Assembly: GCF_002209555.1 (NCBI RefSeq)
Contig: NZ_NJIF01000001.1
Coordinates: 806,001-870,000 of the forward strand
Source: Achromobacter insolitus
GTDB lineage: Bacteria > Pseudomonadota > Gammaproteobacteria > Burkholderiales > Burkholderiaceae_B
Direction of reading: 5' to 3'
Length of the DNA: 64,000 nt
Shown here piece by piece: positions 42,523 through 51,301 of the stretch (within the stretch, counting starts at the first letter, position 1; each line of letters begins with the position of its first letter). The position numbers and the translations under genes are program-made. The notes under the pieces are model-generated. The model had not been told where the DNA came from and did no database searches. It saw nothing but the letters and a program-made list of their open reading frames with translations.

Positions 42523-43293
42523 TCAGACCTTGCGCCGGAATACCAGCTTGTCTTCCGACGAAGCGGAGGCGTCGAACTTATATCCTTCGAGGTCGAAGCC
42601 TTGCAGGCCTTCCGGCTTGGACACCTTATGCAGGATCGCGTAGCGCGCCATCAAGCCGCGTGCGCGCTTGGCGTGGAAGCTGATGACCTTCCAGGCACCG
42701 TTCTTCCAGTCCTGGAAGACACACTGCACCACGCGCGCCTTGAGGGTCTTCAGGTCGACCGACTTGAAGTATTCCTCGGATGCCAGGTTGACGATCACGG
42801 GCGCCTTCTGGCCAGCCTGCCGTTCGTTCAGGTATTCGGCGATGGCCGGTCCCCAATACTCGTACAGGTTCTTGCCCTTGGGTGTAGCCAGGCGCGTGCC
42901 CATTTCCAGGCGGTACGGCTGCATCAGGTCCAGCGGGCGCAGCACGCCATACAGGCCGCTCAGGATGGCCACGTGCTCTTGCGCCCAGTCCAACTGCTTG
43001 GCCGACAGGGTCGCGGCTTCCAGGCCTTCGTAGACGTCGCCATTGAAGGCCAGCACGGCCTGGCGCGAATTGGCCTGCGTGAAGCTGCGCTTCCAGCTGG
43101 CATAGCGTTGCACGTTCAGTTCGGACAGCGCCGGGCTCAGGCTCATGAGCTCGGAAATATCCTCGGCCGACTTGGTCTTCAGAACCTTGATCAGGCCGGC
43201 AGCCTGGTCCACGAACAGCGGCTGGGTATGCGTCTCGATGTGCAGCGGCGAGTCGTAGTCCAGCTTTTTGGCGGGTGAAAGCAGAAACAACAT
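42523..43293 (-). CDS. yaaA: Peroxide stress protein YaaA (DUF328)
   Basis: 256 residues matching E. coli YaaA as I know it: it starts MLFLLSPAKKLDY and includes YASWKRSFTQANSRQAVLAFNGDVYEGL, GLYGVLRPLDLMQPYRLEMG, NLASEEYFKSVD and FHAKRARGLMARY. YaaA limits free iron and DNA damage under hydrogen peroxide stress; the fold binds DNA in vitro. AAGGAA precedes the ATG. It follows the hydroxybutyrate dehydrogenase gene by 15 bp, so they are probably co-transcribed, with no obvious functional link. Confidence 0.95.
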   Translation of the reverse strand: MLFLLSPAKKLDYDSPLHIETHTQPLFVDQAAGLIKVLKTKSAEDISELMSLSPALSELNVQRYASWKRSFTQANSRQAVLAFNGDVYEGLEAATLSAKQLDWAQEHVAILSGLYGVLRPLDLMQPYRLEMGTRLATPKGKNLYEYWGPAIAEYLNERQAGQKAPVIVNLASEEYFKSVDLKTLKARVVQCVFQDWKNGAWKVISFHAKRARGLMARYAILHKVSKPEGLQGFDLEGYKFDASASSEDKLVFRRKV

Positions 43294-43308
43294 TCCGGAA
43301 ATTCCTTT

Positions 43309-44091
43309 TTAGCGTGCCGTCCAGCCGCCATCGACCGAGACGGACGTACCTGTAATTTGAGCCGCGGCGTCCGAAGCCAGGAACACGGCGGTGCCCCCCA
43401 ATTGCTCCGGCGTCACGAATTGCAGCGACGGCTGCTTCTCGCTCAGCAGTTCGCGCGCGGCCGTTTCCTGGTCGACGCCATTCTTTTCCGCCAGCGCGGT
43501 GATCTGTTTTTCAACCAGAGGGGTGCGCACCCAACCCGGGCAGATCGAGTTGGCGGTGATGCCCTGCCCGGCGGTCTCCAGTGCCGTGACCTTGGTAAAG
43601 CCGACCACGCCATGCTTGGCCGCAACGTAGGCCGACTTGTTGGCCGACGCCACCAGCCCATGGGCAGAAGCGATATTGATGATGCGGCCAAAACCCTGTT
43701 TCTTCATGTGCGGCAAGGCGGCGGCCGTGCCATGGAACACGGCGGACAGGTTCAGCGCCAGGATTGCATCCCACTTTTCCGCGGGGAAATCCTCGATCAG
43801 CGCGGTGTGCTGGATACCGGCGTTATTGACCAGGATGTCAATGCGGCCCATCTGGCGCACGGTGTTCTCGACCAGCTCGCGCACGGCGGCGCCCTTGGAC
43901 AGGTCGGCGCCGTCGTAGATCACCTTCACGCCGTGCTTGTCGGCCAGGCCGGCGCGGACCTTTTCGATTTCGGCGGCGTCGCCAAAGCCGTTCAAGACGA
44001 TATCGGCGCCTTGCTGGGCGAAGGCTGTGGCGATACCCAGGCCGATGCCGCTGGTGGAACCGGTGACAAGGGCGACTTTTCCTTTAAGCAT
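43309..44091 (-). CDS. bdhA: 3-hydroxybutyrate dehydrogenase (SDR family)
   Basis: A 260-residue short-chain dehydrogenase that interconverts D-3-hydroxybutyrate and acetoacetate with NAD. Cofactor motif TGSTSGIGLGIA is at about residues 9-20, NNAG near 91, and the catalytic Ser/Tyr/Lys in ASAHGLVAS and YVAAKHG. The QHTALIEDFP and NSICPGWVRTPLVEKQI segments are typical of BdhA. AGGAG fits the ATG at 44091 (7 nt) better than the ATG two codons upstream. Likely part of polyhydroxybutyrate/ketone-body turnover. Operon with yaaA. Confidence 0.93.
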   Translation of the reverse strand: MLKGKVALVTGSTSGIGLGIATAFAQQGADIVLNGFGDAAEIEKVRAGLADKHGVKVIYDGADLSKGAAVRELVENTVRQMGRIDILVNNAGIQHTALIEDFPAEKWDAILALNLSAVFHGTAAALPHMKKQGFGRIINIASAHGLVASANKSAYVAAKHGVVGFTKVTALETAGQGITANSICPGWVRTPLVEKQITALAEKNGVDQETAARELLSEKQPSLQFVTPEQLGGTAVFLASDAAAQITGTSVSVDGGWTAR

Positions 44092-44193
44092 GAGCATTCT
44101 CCTGTGGTCGGGCACATTGGACGGGCCAAGCGGGGTTCAAGTGTAGCTGCCCGGCATGGCGGCAATCATGCCATGCCCGTACGGCCCGCGGGG

Positions 44194-45411
44194 TCAAGCA
44201 GCAGGCGGAGGATCGCGCGGCGCAGGAGGGTTCGGCGTCTCGTCCTGGACCGGCTCCGCCGCCGGCAGATCAGCCATGCCGCCCCGGTTCTCCGGGATGC
44301 GCTCCAGCAGCTTGATCAGCATCGGCACCACGCCCATCGAGATCGCCACGATGACGGACAGCACGTCGCGCTGTTCCAGGTTCACCAGTTTGTTGTCCCA
44401 GGCTTCGTTGAAGATGGCGAAGCTGAACTCCCCGCCCTGCGCCAGCGCCAGGGCGAACAGCAGGCGGTGATAACGCGGCAACCCGAGAAAGCGGGAAAAT
44501 CCATACAGAATCGAGGCCTTGACCAGCAGCAGGGCAAATACGCCCAAAAGAATGAAAGGCCAATGGCTGGCCACCACCTTCAGGTTCACGGACATGCCGA
44601 TGGCCACGAAGAACAGGCCCAGCAATAAACCCTTGAACGGGTCGATCGCCTTTTCCAGGTCGTCCCGATAGCGCGATTCGGCCATCAGCACGCCCACCAG
44701 GAATCCGCCCAGGCCGGCGGACAGGCCGGCGAAGTCGAACAGTTGCGCGGCGCCCACCACCATCAACAAGGCCGCGGCGGTGAACAATTCGTTCAGTTGC
44801 GCCTTCGCCGCCCAACCCAGCAGCCGCAGCCGGTACGCGGCCGCCACCACCAGCACCGCTATCAGCGCCTCCTTGAAGGATGGCGCCGAAGTGCCGTCGG
44901 AACCGAGCAGACCCGCCGCCACCAACATCGGAATTGCCGCCATATCCTGAAAAAGCAATATCCCCAAGGCCGACCTGCCCAGCGGCGTGCGCGTCAGCAT
45001 GCGCTCATCCAGCAGCCGCAAGGCCACCGCCGTCGAGGACAAGGCTAGCGACAGGCCGCACAGGATCGCCGCCTGCCACTCCATGCCAGCCAAGTGCCGC
45101 AGCGCGGCACCGAACACCACCGCCAGCAGCAGCCCGCAAGCCAGCATCTGCAAAGAGCCCAGCACGAAGACTTCGTTGCGCATGGCCCACAGGCGCTTGG
45201 GGGAAAGCTCCAGCCCGATGATGAACAGCATCATCACCACGCCCCACTGCGACACCCCGATCATCGTGTCCACGTTGGTGACCAGCCTGAGGCAGGACGG
45301 CCCGACCAGCACGCCGGCCAGCAGATAGCCGGGGATGGCGCCCAGGCCCAGCAACTGGGTGAGAGGCACGCACAATACTGCCGCAAGCAGGAGGATAAGG
45401 ATCAGATCCAT
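44194..45411 (-). CDS. Monovalent cation:proton antiporter, CPA2 family (KefB-like, no TrkA domain)
   Basis: A 405-residue membrane antiporter with about 12-13 helices. It starts directly in the first helix (MDLILILLLAAVLCVPLTQLLG). The CPA2 signature includes GYLLAGVLVGP, FIIGLELSP, and the unwound-helix region LSSTAVALRLL followed by LLFQDMAAIP. It ends in a Pro-rich tail (PNPPAPRDPPPAA) instead of the nucleotide-binding TrkA-N domain found in full KefB/KefC, so gating must differ. An open frame 49 codons upstream is not coding-like. Probably K+/H+ or Na+/H+ exchange at the inner membrane. Single gene. Confidence 0.9.
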   Translation of the reverse strand: MDLILILLLAAVLCVPLTQLLGLGAIPGYLLAGVLVGPSCLRLVTNVDTMIGVSQWGVVMMLFIIGLELSPKRLWAMRNEVFVLGSLQMLACGLLLAVVFGAALRHLAGMEWQAAILCGLSLALSSTAVALRLLDERMLTRTPLGRSALGILLFQDMAAIPMLVAAGLLGSDGTSAPSFKEALIAVLVVAAAYRLRLLGWAAKAQLNELFTAAALLMVVGAAQLFDFAGLSAGLGGFLVGVLMAESRYRDDLEKAIDPFKGLLLGLFFVAIGMSVNLKVVASHWPFILLGVFALLLVKASILYGFSRFLGLPRYHRLLFALALAQGGEFSFAIFNEAWDNKLVNLEQRDVLSVIVAISMGVVPMLIKLLERIPENRGGMADLPAAEPVQDETPNPPAPRDPPPAA

Positions 45412-45549
45412 GGGACGAGCGGTTCCGGGATGTGCGCCTGGACGGAGGGATGCCCGGACTGGAACGCCGGGCATGTCGGAATTCTGGGGCAAAGAACCCC
45501 GCCACTGAAAGCCGGTTGAAACCCGTTGTGGGAGACTATCCACGCCCCC

Positions 45550-45579
45550 TTTACACAAACAAAAAAAATCCTGTAGAAT
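45550..45579 (+). promoter_or_regulatory. Sigma-70-type promoter of tRNA-Ser(CGA)
   Basis: TTTACA (45550-45555), 18-bp AT-rich spacer, TAGAAT (45574-45579). The tRNA begins about 105 bp downstream, implying a 5' leader removed by RNase P. Confidence 0.6.
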
Positions 45580-45691
45580 TGCGGGCTTCGCTGCTTCGAC
45601 AACGTAGATCCTTCCGACCAGGGATCTTTAGTGGAAGACCCGGCCCGGGGCAAACCCAGCCAGGACAACCACCGTTACGAAACCCAGCCAC

Positions 45692-45782
<91 letters not shown>

Positions 45783-45832
45783 AGTATTCCAAGCACTTGT
45801 GCCTGATTCAAGCGATCAGCCAAGCGCAACTC

Positions 45833-45864
45833 AAAAGCCCCTTCCGAGGGGCTTTTGTTTTTTC
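45833..45864 (+). terminator. Intrinsic terminator of tRNA-Ser(CGA)
   Basis: 9-bp arms AAAAGCCCC (45833-45841) and GGGGCTTTT (45848-45856), followed by G and T6. Confidence 0.85.
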
Positions 45865-45932
45865 CGGCGTGTTTCTCTTCCGACCTATGGACGCCTCTGG
45901 CCGGAAGATTGGCCCGAGGCGCTCTCCCGAGG

Positions 45933-47540
45933 CTAGTACGCCGCGAGCTGCAAGGCCGCCGACGCCTGGCGGGGCGCGGCCAGCACAGCCCCCGCCTCCG
46001 CGCCCGGCAACTTGAATGCGCTGACCGCCCGCGTCAACTCCGCCGTCTGGTCCTGCATGGACCCCGCCGCGGCGGCGGCCTCTTCGACCAGCGCCGCATT
46101 CTGCTGCGTCACTTCGTCCATCTGCGACACGGCGAGGTTGACGTGCCCGATGCCGTCCGCCTGTTCGGCGGACGCCGCGGCGATCTCGCCCATGATGTCC
46201 GTCACGCGCCGCACGGCGCCGACGATCTCCTGCATCGTCGACCCGGCGCGTTGCGCGCTGCCGGAACCCTGGTCGATTTTCTGCACGGTGTCTTCGATCA
46301 GGGTCTTGATCTCCTTGGCGGCCTGGGCGCTGCGTTGCGCCAAGGTGCGCACCTCGGCCGCGACCACGGCGAAGCCCTTGCCCTGCTCGCCCGCCCGCGC
46401 CGCTTCCACCGCCGCGTTCAGCGCCAGGATGTTGGTCTGGAAGGCGATTCCCTCTATCACCGAAACAATATCGGCGATCTTGACCGAACTGGCCGAAATC
46501 GCGCTCATGGTGCTGACGACTTCGGAAACCGTGGAGCCGCCCAGGGAAGCCGTGTCGGACGCCGCCGCGGCAAGCTGGTTGGCCTGCATGGCGCGTTCGG
46601 CGTTCAGCTTCACGGTGGACGACAGTTGCTCCATCGAAGCCGCAGTCTCTTCCAGCGACGCGGCCTGCTGCTCCGTCCGGGAAGACAGGTCTGTGTTGCC
46701 CGCCGCGATCTCGCCCGATGCGGAAGCGATGCTGTCGACGCCCGCGCGTATCCTGGCGACAGTGCCGGCCAGGTTCGCATTCATGGACTCCAGCGCCCGC
46801 ATCAGTTGCCCGATTTCGTCGCGGGAAGTCACGGCAATGGAACTGGTGAGATCGCTGGCTGCGACCGTGCGCGCCACGCGCACCGCCTCGGACAGCGGAC
46901 GCGTAATGCTGCGCGTCAGCAGAACGGCCAGCAGCAGGCCGCTGACCACCGCGATGGAACCGATGGCGATCATCCAGAAATTGGCCGTGCCGTATGCGCT
47001 CTGGATATCGGCGGCCCGGGCGTCGATTTCGGCCCGCTGCAGGCTGGACAAGCGTGTGATCTGTTCAATGAACTGGCGCGTCGCCGGCAGGAACTCCCGG
47101 TTGAAAATGGCGTCGGCGGCCTGCACGTTGCCTTCCTGCTTGGCCTTGAAGATGCCGTCGCGGGTACGCAAATAGTCCGCGCGGGACTTCCGGATGCCTT
47201 CCCACAGGTCTTTTTCCTGATCGCTTTGGATCAAGGGTTCGATTTGCTGCTGCAGCGCCGAGGAATTCCGGGTGGAGGCCGCCGCTTCTTCCGCGAAAAA
47301 GCCCGCCAGGCTGGCGTCGGCGCTTTTGGCGATCGCCGTAGTGCGCGTCACCCCGGACTGGATGTTGCGGGCCCAATCGTTGATCAGGCGCTCCTTGATC
47401 AAGGAGCGCTGCGTCACGGTTTCCACCGACTCGTTGATATTGGCCAGACTGACCAGGCCGACCACGCACATGACGATGATCATGGCCAGCAGGATGGCAA
47501 ATCCACCCGCCAGGCGGGTTCCAAGCTTCATGTTGTTCAT
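45933..47540 (-). CDS. Methyl-accepting chemotaxis protein
   Basis: A 535-residue transmembrane chemoreceptor. The first helix is at about residues 10-32; a four-helix-bundle periplasmic sensor follows (about 33-188), then a second helix at about 190-212 ([19 protein letters not shown]) and HAMP. The long cytoplasmic coiled coil has the hairpin tip [22 protein letters not shown] and the adjacent [20 protein letters not shown]. Methylation-type helices flank the tip. There is no C-terminal NWETF-like CheR tether. GGGAG precedes the ATG at 47540; 40 further open codons upstream are not needed. Single gene; ligand unknown. Confidence 0.94.
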   Translation of the reverse strand: MNNMKLGTRLAGGFAILLAMIIVMCVVGLVSLANINESVETVTQRSLIKERLINDWARNIQSGVTRTTAIAKSADASLAGFFAEEAAASTRNSSALQQQIEPLIQSDQEKDLWEGIRKSRADYLRTRDGIFKAKQEGNVQAADAIFNREFLPATRQFIEQITRLSSLQRAEIDARAADIQSAYGTANFWMIAIGSIAVVSGLLLAVLLTRSITRPLSEAVRVARTVAASDLTSSIAVTSRDEIGQLMRALESMNANLAGTVARIRAGVDSIASASGEIAAGNTDLSSRTEQQAASLEETAASMEQLSSTVKLNAERAMQANQLAAAASDTASLGGSTVSEVVSTMSAISASSVKIADIVSVIEGIAFQTNILALNAAVEAARAGEQGKGFAVVAAEVRTLAQRSAQAAKEIKTLIEDTVQKIDQGSGSAQRAGSTMQEIVGAVRRVTDIMGEIAAASAEQADGIGHVNLAVSQMDEVTQQNAALVEEAAAAAGSMQDQTAELTRAVSAFKLPGAEAGAVLAAPRQASAALQLAAY

Positions 47541-47844
47541 ATTGCTCCCGGCTACTTCAGGGGCAATCGGACACGCACTCGGGCAGAAGCCTCGACGCCG
47601 GGCAATCGCCGCCGCCAATGCAAGCCAGATGCCCGCAAGCCCCTGGATATCCGCCCCCAAAATTGTGTCCGTTGTATATGAAAGATGCCGCCGGAAGCCT
47701 CTGTTGCGAGGACAAACGAGACAGCCGGCGGAATGCTAACAGCGCCGATTTGGCCCGCATCGAGGGAAATGAAGAACGAATTGACGCAAGCTCTTCGCTT
47801 TGCGTAACCGGTGCCAGATCGCCGGGTCCGGCCGCCCCCCCAAG
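47541..47844. other. Upstream region of the chemoreceptor gene
   Basis: About 300 bp between the chemoreceptor start and the terminator of the flavin-reductase operon, which runs in the same direction. It should hold the chemoreceptor promoter. I looked for a sigma-28-type element (TAAA-N15-GCCGATAA) on the minus strand and did not find a good one. No gene seen. Confidence 0.35.
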
Positions 47845-47872
47845 AAAAAAGGCGGCTGAAGCAGCCGCCTTT
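47845..47872 (-). terminator. Intrinsic terminator of the MFS-nitrilase-flavin reductase operon
   Basis: GGCGGCT (47851-47857) with AGCCGCC (47863-47869), extended by A/T pairs and ending in T6 on the minus strand, 20 bp past the stop. Confidence 0.85.
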
Positions 47873-47891
47873 CCCACCGCCCCATCACGTA

Positions 47892-48509
47892 TTACAGCGG
47901 CGCCGTCGGCCGCGCCAGTTGGAACAGATCCGTGCTGCGCGCGTACCAGCCGCCGCCATGCATGCGAGCGATCAGCCCCATGCTGGGCGTATCCATGTAC
48001 CCGCGCTCGGCATCCTGCACGTAGGCATCGTCGACATGCGCGCCCAACACCCGGCCGATCACCACGAGCTGGCGCGGACCGGTCACGATGGTTGCCTGGC
48101 TGACGCATTCCAGCGACACAGGAGAGCCCTTGATCAGCGGGGGACGCACATGGATTGCCGGCAGTGCAGTCAGGCCGGCCGCCGCCAATTCGTCCACATC
48201 CGCCGGGTAGTCAGCACAAGTCTGGTTCATTTGCGCGACCAGCGACTCCGGCACCAGATTCACCACGAACTCGCCGTTCTCGATGATGTTGGCGCCAGAG
48301 TCCTTCAGTTCACCGCTGGCATGGCGCATCAGGCCGATGGCCACCGTCGGCGGCTGAGGCCCCATCACATTGAAGAAGCTGAAGGGAGCCGCGTTGACAA
48401 CGCCTTTGCCAGAAATCGTGGTGAGCCACGCGATCGGGCGGGGCGTGACGGTTGAGGTCAGCACGTTGTAGACCGTCTGCGTCGGCAAGGCGCTGAAATC
48501 AAAATGCAT
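47892..48509 (-). CDS. Flavin reductase-like (FMN-binding split-barrel) protein
   Basis: A 205-residue protein of the flavin reductase-like/DIM6-NTAB family. It has TVTPRPIAWLTTISGKGVVNAAPFSFFNVMG, which forms the FMN-binding strand-loop, and FVVNLVPESL. These proteins bind FMN and often reduce it for a partner monooxygenase or catalyse small flavin-dependent reductions; no oxygenase is adjacent here. It starts 3 nt after the nitrilase stop, so it is the last gene of a tightly packed operon behind an MFS transporter. The substrate is unknown, but the context suggests catabolism of a nitrile-containing or nitrile-derived compound (inference). Confidence 0.9.
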   Translation of the reverse strand: MHFDFSALPTQTVYNVLTSTVTPRPIAWLTTISGKGVVNAAPFSFFNVMGPQPPTVAIGLMRHASGELKDSGANIIENGEFVVNLVPESLVAQMNQTCADYPADVDELAAAGLTALPAIHVRPPLIKGSPVSLECVSQATIVTGPRQLVVIGRVLGAHVDDAYVQDAERGYMDTPSMGLIARMHGGGWYARSTDLFQLARPTAPL

Positions 48510-48512
48510 GAT

Positions 48513-49463
48513 TCAAGCCTCCCCGGTGTTCAGCGCCGAGACGGCGCGCTTTTCGCGGGTGTCGACTTGCAGCTGGAACACGTCGGGACGGGCGTAATGG
48601 CCGGAGACGTCAAAGTCATACTTGCCGCGCAGGATCTGGTTGGGATTGATGTCCGCGTACAGAATAGTCTCGGCCGAAAAATCCGGGCCCGCCAGCACTT
48701 CGCCCAGCGGATCGATGATGGCGCTGCCGCCGCGCATCAGCACGGTGTCGGGCGCGTCGCCCAGGGCGCATTCGAAATCGTCGGGATAGGCGTCGCGGCG
48801 CAAGTGCTGGCAAGCCGTGAGGACGTAGCAACGGCCTTCCAGCGCGATATGGCGCATGCTGGGGATCCAAGAATCGCGGTCGTCGGCGGTGGGCGCGCAA
48901 TACAACGCCACGCCCTGGCTGTACATGTACATGCGCAGCATGGGCATGTAGTTTTCCCAGCAGATGACGGCGCCGATCTTGCCGTAAGGCGTATCGATGA
49001 CGGGCATGGTGGAGCCGTCGCCGAAGCCCCAGATCAAGCGCTCGCCCGCGGTGGGCATCAGCTTGCGGTGCTTACCCGCCAGCCCTTCGCGGCCATTGAA
49101 ATACAGCACGGTGCAATACAGCGTGCCGCCGTCGGCCTCGATGCAGCCCATGACCACGAAGCTGTCGGTGTCGACCGCGGCCTGGGCCACCAGCGCAACC
49201 TCTTCACCGTCCAGCCGGATCGCCTGGCGGTGGTAGCTCGCGAACGCGTCGCGGCCTTCGGGTTTGCGCATGCCTATGGGCGCGCCAAAGGAATTGCCCT
49301 TGGGATAGCCGCCCAGGAACGCCTCGGGGAACACAAGCACCCGGGCGCCCTGCTCGGCCGCCTGGCGGATCAGGGAAGCCGCCTTCTCGGCGCAGGCGAC
49401 GCTGTCGGTGGGGATGGAGGCCGCCTGGATGACGGCAGCCTTGAAGCTCTGTTGCGTGGACAT
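48513..49463 (-). CDS. Nitrilase (carbon-nitrogen hydrolase superfamily), second paralogue
   Basis: A 316-residue nitrilase with Glu in FPEAFLGGYPKG (about residue 47), Lys in [12 protein letters not shown] (about 135) and Cys in VICWENYMPMLR (about 169). It ends in DFDVSGHYARPDVFQL like the nitrilase at 27023-27946, so the two are paralogues of one subgroup in different operons with different regulator types. AAGGAGAGAC precedes the ATG. It lies 14 bp after the MFS gene and 3 bp before the flavin reductase. Likely hydrolyses an imported nitrile to acid plus ammonia. Confidence 0.93.
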   Translation of the reverse strand: MSTQQSFKAAVIQAASIPTDSVACAEKAASLIRQAAEQGARVLVFPEAFLGGYPKGNSFGAPIGMRKPEGRDAFASYHRQAIRLDGEEVALVAQAAVDTDSFVVMGCIEADGGTLYCTVLYFNGREGLAGKHRKLMPTAGERLIWGFGDGSTMPVIDTPYGKIGAVICWENYMPMLRMYMYSQGVALYCAPTADDRDSWIPSMRHIALEGRCYVLTACQHLRRDAYPDDFECALGDAPDTVLMRGGSAIIDPLGEVLAGPDFSAETILYADINPNQILRGKYDFDVSGHYARPDVFQLQVDTREKRAVSALNTGEA

Positions 49464-49477
49464 GTCTCTCCTTTTTT

Positions 49478-51130
49478 TCAGTGTGCAGCGTCTTCGTCGA
49501 TGGCGCGGGCGCGGGTGTTGGGCAGGAACAGGCTGCCGATGACGCCCACCACCGCAGTCACGACGACCGGATACATCAGGCCGCCAAAGATGTTTCCGCT
49601 GGCCTGGGCCAGGTAGGTGGCGGTAAAGGGCACGATACCGCCGAAGATGCCGGCACCGATGTGATACGGGAAGGATAGTGCCGTATAGCGGATACGGGCG
49701 GGGAAGAGCTCGACCAGATAGGACGCGACGGGACCGTAGACCATCGCCACGACTGCCGTCATCAGCACCAGGAGCAGGATGATGGTCGTGCGGTCGACGC
49801 GCGCGGGGTCGGCGCGCTCGGGATAGCCGGCGGCGGTCAGCGCGCTGGTGTAGGCGGCGCGGTCAAAACCGTTGACGGTCGTGCCGCCCACGCTCATGGC
49901 GATGCTCTGGCCGGGCAGCGGCGCCGCGTACTCGAAGTTGATGCCCTTGCCGACGAGGAATTTCTTCGCTTGCACGCAGACCTTCTTGTGGTCGGCATGG
50001 CTGCCTATCATGGCCGCCTGCAGCCCGAAATCGCAGGCGCCGCCGCTGGTGTCGGCATGCACGCGCACCGGCGTGGTCTGCATGGCCTGCGCCAAGGCCG
50101 GGTTGCCCGCCTTGAGCAGCACCTCGAACATGGAGTGGTAGCCGAGAGCCGCGACGAACAGGCCTGCCATCATGATCCACTTGCGGCCGATACGGTCCGA
50201 CAGCCAGCCAAACAGCACGAAGGTGGGCGCGCCGATGATGAAACCGATCAGAATCAGCGTGTAGACACTGGTCTGATCCAGCTGCACTGCCTGCTGCAGG
50301 AAGATCATGACGTAGAACTGGCCGGTGAAGTAGGTCGCGCCCTGGCCGGCGGTGACGCCGATCAGCGCCAGCAGCACCAGCCGCAGGCTGGACCATTGGC
50401 CGAACGTCTCCTTGACCGGGTTCTTGGACAGGCGGTTCTGCTGCTTCATGCGCGTGAATACGGGCGACTCGTGCAGCTTGGCACGCACGTAGATCGAAAT
50501 CGCCAGCATCACGATCGACAGGATGAACGGCAGGCGCCAGCCCCATTGGCGGAAATCCTCCGCGCTCATGGACGCCTGCGTGCACAGGATCACAATCAAA
50601 GACAGGATCAGGCCCGCCGACGAGGTAATCTGGATCCAGCCCGTCAGCAACCCGCGGCGCCTGGGTTCGCAGTGTTCGGCCACGTAGATGACCGCGCCGC
50701 CGTACTCGCCGCCTACCGCCAGGCCCTGCACCACGCGCAAGGTCAGCAACAGGATCCACGACAAGTGGCCGGCCGATTCATACGTGGGCAGGCAGCCGAT
50801 CAGCACGGTCGCGCCGCCCATCATGACCACGGTGATGAGGAAGGTGTACTTGCGGCCCAGCTTGTCGCCCAGGTAGCCGAACAGCACTGCGCCCAGCGGC
50901 CGGATGATGAACCCCACCGCCAGGGCGCCGAGCGCGGCCAGCAGCGCGACCGTGGGATTGTCCTGCGGAAACAGTACCTGGCTCATGAAGACGGCCAAGG
51001 TCCCGTAAATGAAAAAGTCGTACCACTCGAACAAGGTGCCCAGGGTCGAGGCAACCACCACCTGGCGTTCCTCTTTCCTGCTGAGCGTCGGACCGGCCTC
51101 GATCCGCTGCATTGCCACATTCGCTTCCAT
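49478..51130 (-). CDS. MFS transporter, metabolite:H+ symporter type, with a large periplasmic insertion
   Basis: A 550-residue transporter. Helix 1 contains LGTLFEWYDFFIYGTLA, the signature of the metabolite:H+ symporter (ShiA/KgtP) group, and the loop 2-3 motif GYLGDKLGRKYTF is intact, with a second copy (GWLSDRIGRKW) after helix 8. About 90 residues (roughly 350-440) separate helices 9 and 10: a soluble insertion with two cysteines (SGGACDFG and KKVCVQA), lysines and a VGGTTVNG motif. Usual members are about 430-450 residues. First gene of the operon with nitrilase and flavin reductase; divergent from IclR. Confidence 0.9.
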   Translation of the reverse strand: MEANVAMQRIEAGPTLSRKEERQVVVASTLGTLFEWYDFFIYGTLAVFMSQVLFPQDNPTVALLAALGALAVGFIIRPLGAVLFGYLGDKLGRKYTFLITVVMMGGATVLIGCLPTYESAGHLSWILLLTLRVVQGLAVGGEYGGAVIYVAEHCEPRRRGLLTGWIQITSSAGLILSLIVILCTQASMSAEDFRQWGWRLPFILSIVMLAISIYVRAKLHESPVFTRMKQQNRLSKNPVKETFGQWSSLRLVLLALIGVTAGQGATYFTGQFYVMIFLQQAVQLDQTSVYTLILIGFIIGAPTFVLFGWLSDRIGRKWIMMAGLFVAALGYHSMFEVLLKAGNPALAQAMQTTPVRVHADTSGGACDFGLQAAMIGSHADHKKVCVQAKKFLVGKGINFEYAAPLPGQSIAMSVGGTTVNGFDRAAYTSALTAAGYPERADPARVDRTTIILLLVLMTAVVAMVYGPVASYLVELFPARIRYTALSFPYHIGAGIFGGIVPFTATYLAQASGNIFGGLMYPVVVTAVVGVIGSLFLPNTRARAIDEDAAH

Positions 51131-51155
51131 GCCTGCGTTCCCCAAACGTTCTAGA

Positions 51156-51187
51156 TTGATAATGCTGTAGTCATTAACTATTATCAA
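51156..51187. promoter_or_regulatory. Dyad in the MFS/IclR divergent promoter region, candidate IclR operator
   Basis: 8-bp arms TTGATAAT (51156-51163) and ATTATCAA (51180-51187) with a 16-bp spacer that itself contains TAGT-N5-ACTA. It lies 26 bp upstream of the MFS start and about 115 bp upstream of the IclR start, in an AT-rich island. Confidence 0.55.
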
Positions 51188-51301
51188 ACTTAACTCGGGG
51201 CATGAAAAACTAGGGGAAACCCGGCGCACCCAAGCCCGCGCCTCACCGGGAGCGACCCGCCCCGCTGCTACACTCCCGCCAGAAAATCAGTGGAGGCAGC
51301 A

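Noticed and set aside
45933-47540. A sigma-28 promoter upstream of the chemoreceptor
   Set aside because: No acceptable TAAA-N15-GCCGATAA match on the minus strand in the upstream 300 bp.
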